Source: Puniceicoccaceae bacterium
Lineage (GTDB): Bacteria; Verrucomicrobiota; Verrucomicrobiia; Opitutales; JAFGAQ01
DNA: 64,000 nucleotides
Direction: 5' to 3'
Assembly: GCA_028285755.1 (NCBI GenBank)
Contig: JANQOQ010000006.1
Span: forward strand, 1 to 64,000
The position numbers and the translations under genes were made by a program. The notes under the pieces were generated by a model. The model had not been told where the DNA came from and made no database searches. It saw only the letters and a program-made list of their open reading frames with translations. Positions 54,608-64,000 of this stretch are shown one piece after another; the first letter of the stretch is position 1; every line of letters starts with the position of its first letter.

Positions 54608-55984
54608 GTGCAGTGCAGAATTATACACAATAGTAGTCCTTTGTTGGGCATAATAATAGTCGCTTTGTTGAGTTCATTGCTGAATGCAGAGGAACCTTGG
54701 CATGGAACCGCTGAGTATATGGACCCGACTCGCTTTGAGGGTTACGTTCAGAAGCTTGAAGCTGAGGATCGTTTGAATCCCCCTCCTGAGGGAGCGGTCT
54801 TATTTATAGGCAGCTCAAGTATTCGCAGGTGGGCAACTCTCGAAGAAGACATGCAGCCGCTTACCGTCATTAACCGTGGCTTTGGAGGAAGCAATTACAA
54901 TGACGCCCTGCACTACGCCGATCGCCTGGTAATCCCTCACAAGCCACGCGCATTGGTCATTTACTCCGGTGGCAATGATATCCGCAGAAATATTGATCCT
55001 CAGAGAGTTGCAGATGCATTCAAGGCATTTGTTGATAAGGTCCATCAGGAATTACCGGAATGCCGCATTTATGTGCTGTCGATAAAAGTGAGCGCAGCCC
55101 GATGGCATTTGAGGCATATCGAGGAGACTGCCAACCGATTAATCTATGGCCATATTGTTCAGGATGAGAGGTTGCACTACATCGATGTTGCGAGCACAAT
55201 GCTCAACGAAGAGGGACAGCCCAATCTGGACATATTTGTGGAAGATATGATCCACATGAATTCGGCTGGCTATCGGTTTTGGATCCAAAAGATTAAGCCT
55301 GTGCTCATGATCCATGAAATGAAGTATGAGACAGTCGCTAATAAGATTCTCGAAGAATCCGTACCTTATGTGGATCCTACTCGTCATGAGAAGGCGATAC
55401 TCGCCTTTGAGGCCAGTGATCGTGATTCTTTTCCACCCGAAGAGGCTGTCTTAGCCATTGGCAGTTCAAGTATCCGGCGATGGTCTACAATTCAGGAAGA
55501 CCTTTCTGACTACACTATAATCCACCGGGGATTTGGCGGTGCCAATACAAATGAGGTCCTCTATTATGCGGACCGTATCGTGATTCCCTACAAGCCCCGG
55601 GCTATCATTGTCTATGCGGGTTCAAATGATATTAATCGGGATATTGAGCCCGAGAGGGTTGCAGATACTTTTCGGGAATTCACACACAAAGTGCATGACA
55701 CCCTCCCGGATTGTCGTATCTATTTTATATCGATTAAGCCAAGCCCCGGACGCTGGTATATGTGGGACGAAATGTTAGAGGCAGGTCGCTTGATACAATC
55801 CCAGATTCAAAGAGACGAACGCCTTTTTTACATCGATGTTGCCACCCCCATGTTAGACAGGAACGGACTTCCACTGCTTGATATATTTGTGGAGGACATG
55901 ATCCATATGAACGATAAAGGCTATCGTATCTGGAAAGATGCGATCAATAAATCTTTGGCACAACGCGAACTGATATATGAATAG
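54608..55984 (+). CDS. Secreted tandem SGNH/GDSL hydrolase
   Basis: About 458 residues. The start is uncertain: TTG at 54605 or GTG at 54608; both give a signal segment (LLGIIIVALLSSLLNAE). Two full SGNH domains follow, about residues 30-225 and 245-450. Each has the Ser block (GSSSIRRW), the Gly block (NRGFGGSN / HRGFGGAN), the Asn block (SGGND / AGSND) and the Asp-His block (DMIHMN). The halves are closely similar, so the gene arose by internal duplication. Family members are esterases or deacetylases, often on O-acetylated glycans or lipids. Confidence 0.9.
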   Translation: MQCRIIHNSSPLLGIIIVALLSSLLNAEEPWHGTAEYMDPTRFEGYVQKLEAEDRLNPPPEGAVLFIGSSSIRRWATLEEDMQPLTVINRGFGGSNYNDALHYADRLVIPHKPRALVIYSGGNDIRRNIDPQRVADAFKAFVDKVHQELPECRIYVLSIKVSAARWHLRHIEETANRLIYGHIVQDERLHYIDVASTMLNEEGQPNLDIFVEDMIHMNSAGYRFWIQKIKPVLMIHEMKYETVANKILEESVPYVDPTRHEKAILAFEASDRDSFPPEEAVLAIGSSSIRRWSTIQEDLSDYTIIHRGFGGANTNEVLYYADRIVIPYKPRAIIVYAGSNDINRDIEPERVADTFREFTHKVHDTLPDCRIYFISIKPSPGRWYMWDEMLEAGRLIQSQIQRDERLFYIDVATPMLDRNGLPLLDIFVEDMIHMNDKGYRIWKDAINKSLAQRELIYE

Positions 55985-56036
55985 AATACACAGAGAATCC
56001 CTGCACCCTACAATCTTGACTTAATAACATAATTGG

Positions 56037-56579
56037 ATGATAGTGAATATGTTAATGCCTGCCCCTAAAACGAATAATTACGAATGGTTTGAGCGTGAAA
56101 TAAAGCCCCACGAGCCTGAGTTGCGTGGATTCATAAATAAGCACGTCTCTGAATTAACGGACGTAGATGACGTCTTGCAGGAGACTTACCGCAGGTTATT
56201 TCGCGTAAAGGAGCAAAAACCCATTCACTATCCGCGCGGCCTATTGTTTACGATCGCCAAAAATATTACTCGGGATCTCTTTCGCCGAAAATTGACAGCC
56301 AAGACATTTCCGGTCGAGGACATAGAAATCTATGATCTTGAGGATGATGATCACCTGCATGAGCGAATTAGTCGTATTGATGAATTGGATATACTAAAGG
56401 AAGCGATCGATACGCTGCCGAAAAGGTGTCAGGCAGTGTTTGTGCTGCGTAAGTTTGAGCAACTCACCTATAAGGAGATAGCAGAACGTATGAATATCTC
56501 GGTAAATACCGTGGAGGTCCAGTTACGCAAGGGCTTGAAACGTTGCCATCAGTATTTTGTGGAAAAAGGAATTGTTTAA
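56037..56579 (+). CDS. ECF-type RNA polymerase sigma factor, module 2
   Basis: A 180-residue FecI-like sigma factor. Region 2 at about residues 25-90 (VDDVLQETYRRLF, RGLLFTIAKNITRDLFRRK), region 4 at about 120-175 (LPKRCQAVFVLRKFEQLTYKEIA, then SVNTVEVQLRKGLKRC). Starts at 56037, 56049 or 56055 are possible. Followed after 13 bases by its FecR gene. The arrangement copies module 1, but the two sigma factors differ enough to recognise separate promoters. Confidence 0.93.
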   Translation: MIVNMLMPAPKTNNYEWFEREIKPHEPELRGFINKHVSELTDVDDVLQETYRRLFRVKEQKPIHYPRGLLFTIAKNITRDLFRRKLTAKTFPVEDIEIYDLEDDDHLHERISRIDELDILKEAIDTLPKRCQAVFVLRKFEQLTYKEIAERMNISVNTVEVQLRKGLKRCHQYFVEKGIV

Positions 56580-56592
56580 AGGAGAGACCAGG

Positions 56593-57645
56593 ATGAAAAA
56601 CCGGAAACAATCAGAAAATATCGATTCAAGTGGGAACCTCACTGAAATTGCACTGGATTGGGTCATCAAGCATGACCGTGGATTGACGGATGATGAGCAA
56701 GTCGCTTTTTACGAACTTTATGAAGAGAATCTTGCTTTCAGGGAATCTTACAAACAAGTGCGGAAGTCATGGCGTATCGCGGATACAATACCTGAAGATT
56801 ATGCCCAATCTATATTAGACGATATAGAAACATCACCCGCGTGGTACACTCAAAAATGGCTATTGGGTGGTATCGCAGCAGCTATGCTTTTAGTATTAAG
56901 TTTGTTTTGGTTTGCTGAAAAAGAGCGTTTATCTCAGGAACTTCCTGTTATTGCATTCAAAGTTCCTCATACAGAGCGATTGCCTGACGGTAGCCTCGTT
57001 CGTTTAAATTACAATACTGAGCTGGTCGTTGAATACACGAACGATTATCGTAAAATTAACCTCTTAAACGGTGAAGCCCACTTTGAAGTAATTAGCAACA
57101 AACTAAGGCCATTCATTGTGGAGGCAAACGATCTCGAGGTCGTCGCCGTGGGAACAGCATTTAATGTCAAACTCATTAATGATAATGTTGATGTTTTAGT
57201 AACCGAGGGGGTTGTAAGGCTGGATCACCCATCGAAACCTTTAAAGATAGAAAGGCAGCAAACTGCCGGGGAATCCATTGAGTTGCCTGTTGAGTCTCCC
57301 GATTTATTGACAGCCGGACAAAGAGCTCATGTGGAAACAGTTCAAAGCCAGCCGGATGTTATTGTAAATGTAACTGGCATTGTGAAGGATGAAATTGATT
57401 CTGCACTCTCTTGGCAATCATCATTATTGACCTTGGGAGGAGATACTCTGGAAGAGATTTCAAACAGTTTTGAGCAAAAAACCGGTGTAAAATTGATCAT
57501 ACAGGATGCACACCTCAATAATTTGCGTTTTGGTGGTAAAATCCCAAGCAACAATGTGCTTCAATTTTTGAAAGCTCTGGAAAGTAATTTCGGGTTGCAT
57601 TGGGAGCAATTACCCAATGGAGATTATTTAATCGGGGCTCCCTGA
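56593..57645 (+). CDS. FecR-family anti-sigma factor, module 2
   Basis: A 350-residue protein starting at ATG 56593, preceded by AAAGGAGAG; an upstream ATG inside the sigma gene is rejected. Residues 1-85 are cytoplasmic, about 88-107 a membrane helix (GGIAAAMLLVLSLFWF), about 120-205 the FecR domain (LPDGSLVRLNYNTELVVEY, NGEAHFEV, VGTAFNVKL), and about 275-348 a DUF4974-like domain. It should transmit the state of the downstream STN receptor to the sigma factor. Confidence 0.92.
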   Translation: MKNRKQSENIDSSGNLTEIALDWVIKHDRGLTDDEQVAFYELYEENLAFRESYKQVRKSWRIADTIPEDYAQSILDDIETSPAWYTQKWLLGGIAAAMLLVLSLFWFAEKERLSQELPVIAFKVPHTERLPDGSLVRLNYNTELVVEYTNDYRKINLLNGEAHFEVISNKLRPFIVEANDLEVVAVGTAFNVKLINDNVDVLVTEGVVRLDHPSKPLKIERQQTAGESIELPVESPDLLTAGQRAHVETVQSQPDVIVNVTGIVKDEIDSALSWQSSLLTLGGDTLEEISNSFEQKTGVKLIIQDAHLNNLRFGGKIPSNNVLQFLKALESNFGLHWEQLPNGDYLIGAP

Positions 57646-57681
57646 TTTTGATCTGGGGTTGCCTGGAAGTTGCAGGTAACA

Positions 57682-57712
57682 ACGTTAAAAGTAATTAAAA
57701 AATAATTAACGT
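57682..57712. repeat. AT-rich inverted repeat in the receptor leader
   Basis: ACGTTAA (57682-57688) and TTAACGT (57706-57712) are perfect inverted copies around a 17-base AT-rich spacer, in the gap between the FecR gene and the STN receptor. It may mark a promoter or regulator site; no GGAAC-type ECF box at proper spacing was found. Confidence 0.35.
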
Positions 57713-57876
57713 ATAAGCGTAATGGTAAGGTCAATGTGTTGCGTCGTAGTGCATAAGAACCCATTGACATGTGTTGTTACCCCGATAAGTATCGTAGGCT
57801 GGATATCAGCTTGCTGGATGGATTTAGCGCGAATTATGCGTTGGATGCTACCTGCTATGAAGATGACTCCGAAAAG

Positions 57877-60800
57877 ATGATACCCCGTACGATAGTCATG
57901 CTTGCGCTGCTGTCCAAGGTTGCCATGGCACCTTGTATCGCGAATGCACAAACAGCTGACCCTCGTAATGGTTCATCGGAACTGCAGTATTACGATATCT
58001 CTGAGCAACTCGCTGAGAATGCACTGTCCTTGCTCTCCGAGCAAATAGATATGCCTCTCATCTACAGTATGGAGGAGATTGAAGGAATGCAGGTAAATGC
58101 GGTGAAGGGCATGTATACTGAAAAACAGGCACTTCTCGCAATGGTTGACAACACTGAACTACAACTCATTCAGGATATGGAATCCGGCATTTGGGTAATC
58201 AAGCGCCGCGAAACGTTTCAGGAATCAGATGTGGAGGTGGGTTCTATAGATAATGATCAATCACTAGCTATAGAAAATATGACAACTACACAAGTAAGGC
58301 AAAACACTGTTTTTACCCGGCTGATGAATGGGCTAACCGCCTTGATCTTAGCCGGAGCCAGCACGACTGCTGTTGCTCAGGATGATGATGAAGAGGATGA
58401 AATATTCTTCATGTCACCCTTTGTAATAGATGCTTCTGAAGATACTGGATATACTGCTCAAAGTACACTCGCGGGAACCCGGATTCGCACCGAAGTGCGT
58501 GAGCTGGGTTCATCGATAACGATACTCACAGACAAGTTTCTCGAAGATACAGGTGCTACGGATGCACTGACATTACTTACCTACACAGCAAACACAGAAG
58601 TGGGTGGGGTGCTCGGTAATTTCTCTGCAGGAAGCGATGGAAGCGGGCGATTTACTACGAATAATACTCGTAGAAATCCGCAGAACGGGCAACGCGTACG
58701 TGGACTTTCGCGTGCTGAACTGACGCGCGATTATTTTTCAACGGTCATTCCGTTCGATCAGTATAATACTACACGGGTAACCCTCAACCGCGGACCGAAT
58801 TCAGTGTTATTCGGCATTGGTTCTCCAGGGGGTGTGATCGATCACTCCTTAAAACAGGCTATTCAGAATGAGGCTATTACGGAGGTAAAGTTTCGTTTTG
58901 ATCACCGGGGCAGCACACGCGGTAGTTTTGACGTAAACCGGTCCATCATTGAAGATCGCCTCGCAATCAGGGTTGCAGGTTTGTATGATAAGTTAAAATA
59001 TCAGCAGGAGCCTGCCGAGGAGGAGGATCAACGCCTGTTCGTTGCATTTGAAGGGGTGCTGTTTGAAAATGAAAACAGTGATTTCCTCGGGCAAACGACT
59101 GTGCGTGGACACATCGAGTTTGGTGAGATTGATCGCAATCCTCCGGATGTAATTCCCCCTATTGATGCGTTTCGCTTTTGGTTCGATGGTTACACGGATG
59201 TAGATTCCCTTCTTGCGGTGCCAGGAGTTGAACTAAGTGATTTGGGGCGGAACATGCTCAGCCCTCAACAAAGTCCAGATGGCCGCTTTATTCCACAGGT
59301 CACCTATGATAGTATAAACCGCCAGGGTCACCTCAATACTAAGACTCGTACCGCATCCTTTATCAATATTCCGCTCTATTACGAAAGTGGAAACGCTACC
59401 ACACCCGGATGGTCAGATCCTGCTTTGGCTGGATTGTCCGGTGGTATGTCACGTATTCGCTGGCCTGGAAGTTCAGGTAGACCCCGTCAGGATCACCTGT
59501 TCTCGGGCAATGCGATCCGTGATCTGGTAGGATTCACAGGCTACTCGTTGCAAAACCGTGATATATTCGATTACCGCAATAACCTGTTCCAGGGCACAAT
59601 GAACAATGTGAATGATAAGTTCAATGTTCAGCAATTCGTGATCGATCAAACTTTCCTGGATGGGCGTGCGGGTATCGAGCTTAGTTACAACCGCCAGGAT
59701 AGTGATAAGTCCAGTTTGTTGCCTTTATCATCCGGTCTGGATAAGGAGCTATATATCGATATAACTGAAACCGTATCCAATGATGTGCCTAATCCGAATC
59801 TGGGACGTCCGGTAGTGCGAATCAACCGTATTGATACTCAGTATAGCAGTGTTGAGCAAGAGACTGTACGTGCGACTGCTTTTGTGGATGTAGACATCCG
59901 GGAATTTAGTGAAACCCTGGGCACCTGGCTGGGGCGCCACACGCTCACTGCACTTTTTGAGCAGCGGGATACCGATGACAGTGATTATACGTCCAACCTG
60001 GCATGGGACAGTGATACAATTGATGTGGTATCCAATGAGTCTTTTGGGGCGACTGCAAATTCCGGACGTCGTGCCGTTACGCACCTGGTCTATTTGGGAC
60101 CCTCAGTTCTGGGAGCCGGCAATTTTAATGATGTTCGTATTACAGACAGTGTGAATGTGCCCTTGCCCCAGGTGGGTGACCGGCATACAGCCTGGTATTG
60201 GGACCATACCGCCCGTGAGCGAAAAGTAGGTGAATTTTTCGTTGAAGATTACATTACGGATGCGGACTTGGAGCGTCGTGAACTGACTTCGGAGGCATTT
60301 GCACTGAAGAGTTCCTTCCTGGATGACCATATAGTTACTATTTTGGCATGGCGTAAAGACCAGGAAAAGGCATATGAGCGCCTCACTCAAACGGGCACTT
60401 TCAGCGGAGATCTCCCGTTGCGAAATCCGGATGGTTCCATTAATGCGGATATTATTCGGCTTAATGATGAGGCTAGTGCAGACGTTACCGATGAAACCCT
60501 TACCACGAGTATAGTCGGTTTCTTTCCTGAAAAGTACCTCTTTGAGCTGCCTTTGGGAATGGATTTAAGCTTCCACTATTACGAAGCAGAAAGTTTCCAA
60601 CCCGCTGGCTTTAGCCAAAATATCATTGGAGAACCGGTTGCTGCACCGGTTGGTGAAACTACGGAGTATGGTTTCAGTCTTGATTTCCTGGATCGTCGTT
60701 TATCTCTGAGGGTAAATCTCTATGAGACCAGCAACGCCAATAATCGTACTACCGTTCAAGGTACGATCAATAATGCGACCAACCGTATCGGTGACTGGCT

Positions 60801-61671
60801 GGCAAATTTCCGTGGAGCACGAGATCAGGGCATTGCATTTTCTGATTTGGGTGTGCCCACCGGTACTGCAACTTCTTATGACGAGATATTTGAAACGATT
60901 ATTAACCTGATACCGGAGCCCACCCGCAGTTTGAGAAACTATGGTTTCGGTGGACCGAATGGAGGCGTAACCAGTGATCAAATTGAGAACCTTACTTCCA
61001 CATTTGATTTCGTTTCCGATGGTATGGAAATCGAACTTGTAGGCTCTCCTTTGCCGAACTGGAGTATCTCATTGAATGTGGCTAAGCAGGAAACGGTACG
61101 CTCTAACACTGCGCCGGCACTGAGTGATGTCGTGTTTGCTATTGAGCAAAATATTATCGACAGTGGTTTGGCAAATGTGGCGGATGCACCGAATCTGGGT
61201 GTCGATATTACATTCCTTGAGCGTTACCAGAATGTAGTCTCATTCCCGGTACGTGCAGAGCTTGCCAATGACGGACGTAAATCACTTGAGCAACGTGAAT
61301 GGCGCGTAAATCTGGTCACCAACTATGATTTCCTGGATGGCCCGGTGAAAGGGTTTTCTGTTGGGGGAGCGATCCGTTGGCAGGATGAAGCCGCAATTGG
61401 CTATCCATTGCTTTTGGATGAAGGAGGAAATCAAATCCCGGATCTGGATAATGCATACTTCGGAGATGATGAGCTCAATGGGGACATTTGGTTCTCATAC
61501 CGCCGCAAACTGTTTGAAGAAAAAGTCGACTGGCGCATACAGCTAAATATCCGCAATGCGATTCGTTCCGATTCAGATATTCCGGTATTTGCCAACCCGA
61601 ATGGCGAAATCGCAGTGTTCCGTATTCCGCCGGAGCAATCTCTATTCATCACGAATACCTTCCGTTTCTAG
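57877..61671 (+). CDS. STN-domain TonB-dependent receptor of cell-surface signalling module 2
   Basis: Chosen start at 57877 gives 1264 residues with a signal peptide (MIPRTIVMLALLSKV to NAQ); an ATG at 57769 adds 36 polar residues. Residues about 35-115 are an STN domain (YYDISEQLAENALSLLSEQ, MPLIYSMEEI). Residues 145-167 form a second signal-like segment (RLMNGLTALILAGASTTAVA), headed by an internal Met at 58279. Then come the TonB-box region FMSPFVID, GYTAQSTLAGTRIRT, the plug (LNRGPNSVLFGIGSPGGVID) and the barrel ending TNTFRF. It pairs with the upstream sigma/FecR genes and precedes a beta-galactosidase, hinting at a galactoside ligand. Confidence 0.92.
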   Translation: MIPRTIVMLALLSKVAMAPCIANAQTADPRNGSSELQYYDISEQLAENALSLLSEQIDMPLIYSMEEIEGMQVNAVKGMYTEKQALLAMVDNTELQLIQDMESGIWVIKRRETFQESDVEVGSIDNDQSLAIENMTTTQVRQNTVFTRLMNGLTALILAGASTTAVAQDDDEEDEIFFMSPFVIDASEDTGYTAQSTLAGTRIRTEVRELGSSITILTDKFLEDTGATDALTLLTYTANTEVGGVLGNFSAGSDGSGRFTTNNTRRNPQNGQRVRGLSRAELTRDYFSTVIPFDQYNTTRVTLNRGPNSVLFGIGSPGGVIDHSLKQAIQNEAITEVKFRFDHRGSTRGSFDVNRSIIEDRLAIRVAGLYDKLKYQQEPAEEEDQRLFVAFEGVLFENENSDFLGQTTVRGHIEFGEIDRNPPDVIPPIDAFRFWFDGYTDVDSLLAVPGVELSDLGRNMLSPQQSPDGRFIPQVTYDSINRQGHLNTKTRTASFINIPLYYESGNATTPGWSDPALAGLSGGMSRIRWPGSSGRPRQDHLFSGNAIRDLVGFTGYSLQNRDIFDYRNNLFQGTMNNVNDKFNVQQFVIDQTFLDGRAGIELSYNRQDSDKSSLLPLSSGLDKELYIDITETVSNDVPNPNLGRPVVRINRIDTQYSSVEQETVRATAFVDVDIREFSETLGTWLGRHTLTALFEQRDTDDSDYTSNLAWDSDTIDVVSNESFGATANSGRRAVTHLVYLGPSVLGAGNFNDVRITDSVNVPLPQVGDRHTAWYWDHTARERKVGEFFVEDYITDADLERRELTSEAFALKSSFLDDHIVTILAWRKDQEKAYERLTQTGTFSGDLPLRNPDGSINADIIRLNDEASADVTDETLTTSIVGFFPEKYLFELPLGMDLSFHYYEAESFQPAGFSQNIIGEPVAAPVGETTEYGFSLDFLDRRLSLRVNLYETSNANNRTTVQGTINNATNRIGDWLANFRGARDQGIAFSDLGVPTGTATSYDEIFETIINLIPEPTRSLRNYGFGGPNGGVTSDQIENLTSTFDFVSDGMEIELVGSPLPNWSISLNVAKQETVRSNTAPALSDVVFAIEQNIIDSGLANVADAPNLGVDITFLERYQNVVSFPVRAELANDGRKSLEQREWRVNLVTNYDFLDGPVKGFSVGGAIRWQDEAAIGYPLLLDEGGNQIPDLDNAYFGDDELNGDIWFSYRRKLFEEKVDWRIQLNIRNAIRSDSDIPVFANPNGEIAVFRIPPEQSLFITNTFRF

Positions 61672-61753
61672 AAGGTAATCATTTGTAGTCCGCATCAGTT
61701 CCTCATGGTGCGGTAACTCCAACACTATGACCCTGAGGGTATCTATTACCTTC
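61671..61753. other. Nested inverted repeats between receptor and beta-galactosidase genes
   Basis: GAAGGTAAT (61671-61679) pairs with ATTACCTTC (61745-61753), enclosing a smaller CCGCA/TGCGG hairpin. There is no T run, so this may be a structured leader, a processing site or a weak terminator. Confidence 0.3.
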
Positions 61754-61812
61754 GGGGTTATCATTATCTACTGATCGGGCATAAATAAGGCCCACTATAG
61801 CTACCATATTGA

Positions 61813-64000
<2,188 letters not shown>

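Overview
The window most likely comes from a marine, polysaccharide-degrading member of the Verrucomicrobiota, class Opitutae. This is inferred from style, not from a marker gene. TonB-dependent receptors carry the 'SPF.V ... GY.A..TLAGTR' N-terminus typical of Opitutae, there is no SusC/SusD pair, and secreted sulfatases, Tat-exported sugar enzymes and FecR/ECF cassettes are frequent. I found no rRNA, tRNA, CRISPR array, insertion sequence or phage gene.

Region A (1-28.6 kb) reads as one polysaccharide-utilisation locus. It holds two sulfatases, a two-module secreted protein resembling lambda-carrageenase (GH150), a polysaccharide lyase, a DUF2264 protein, a propeller-type secreted protein, a secreted nitrilase-fold protein, an oxidoreductase, a cupin, three xylose-isomerase-like TIM barrels, a TonB receptor and a complete tripartite tricarboxylate transporter (tctCBA). 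The transporter is co-transcribed with a glycosidase-like/purple-acid-phosphatase fusion. A GntR/FCD regulator sits in the middle. Every divergent or leading promoter gap of the region carries a copy, or a weak copy, of a 13-bp palindrome close to GTATAC-N-GTATAC. I read this as the regulator's operator and the region as one regulon.

Region B (28.6-36.8 kb) has a Tat-exported enolase-superfamily enzyme, a GH29 alpha-L-fucosidase and a cell-surface signalling module (ECF sigma, FecR, STN-TonB receptor). I saw no copy of the operator there.

Region C (37.3-44.5 kb) is a triose/ketose operon: class II aldolase, HAD phosphatase, DhaL, DhaK and an SLC13-type carrier. A LacI-type regulator lies before it and a TrmB-type regulator after it. 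A decayed sulfatase 5' end lies between the carrier and the TrmB gene.

Region D (45.0-56.0 kb) couples a TonB receptor with a lamin-tail protein, a PhoD/endonuclease-exonuclease-phosphatase fusion, a second EEP-family enzyme and a tandem SGNH hydrolase. It looks like a phosphodiester or extracellular nucleic-acid scavenging locus.

Region E (56.0-64.0 kb) is a second ECF/FecR/STN-TonB module, followed by a GH2 beta-galactosidase cut off by the window end. In both signalling modules the receptor has a second signal-peptide-like segment between the STN domain and the plug, which is unusual.
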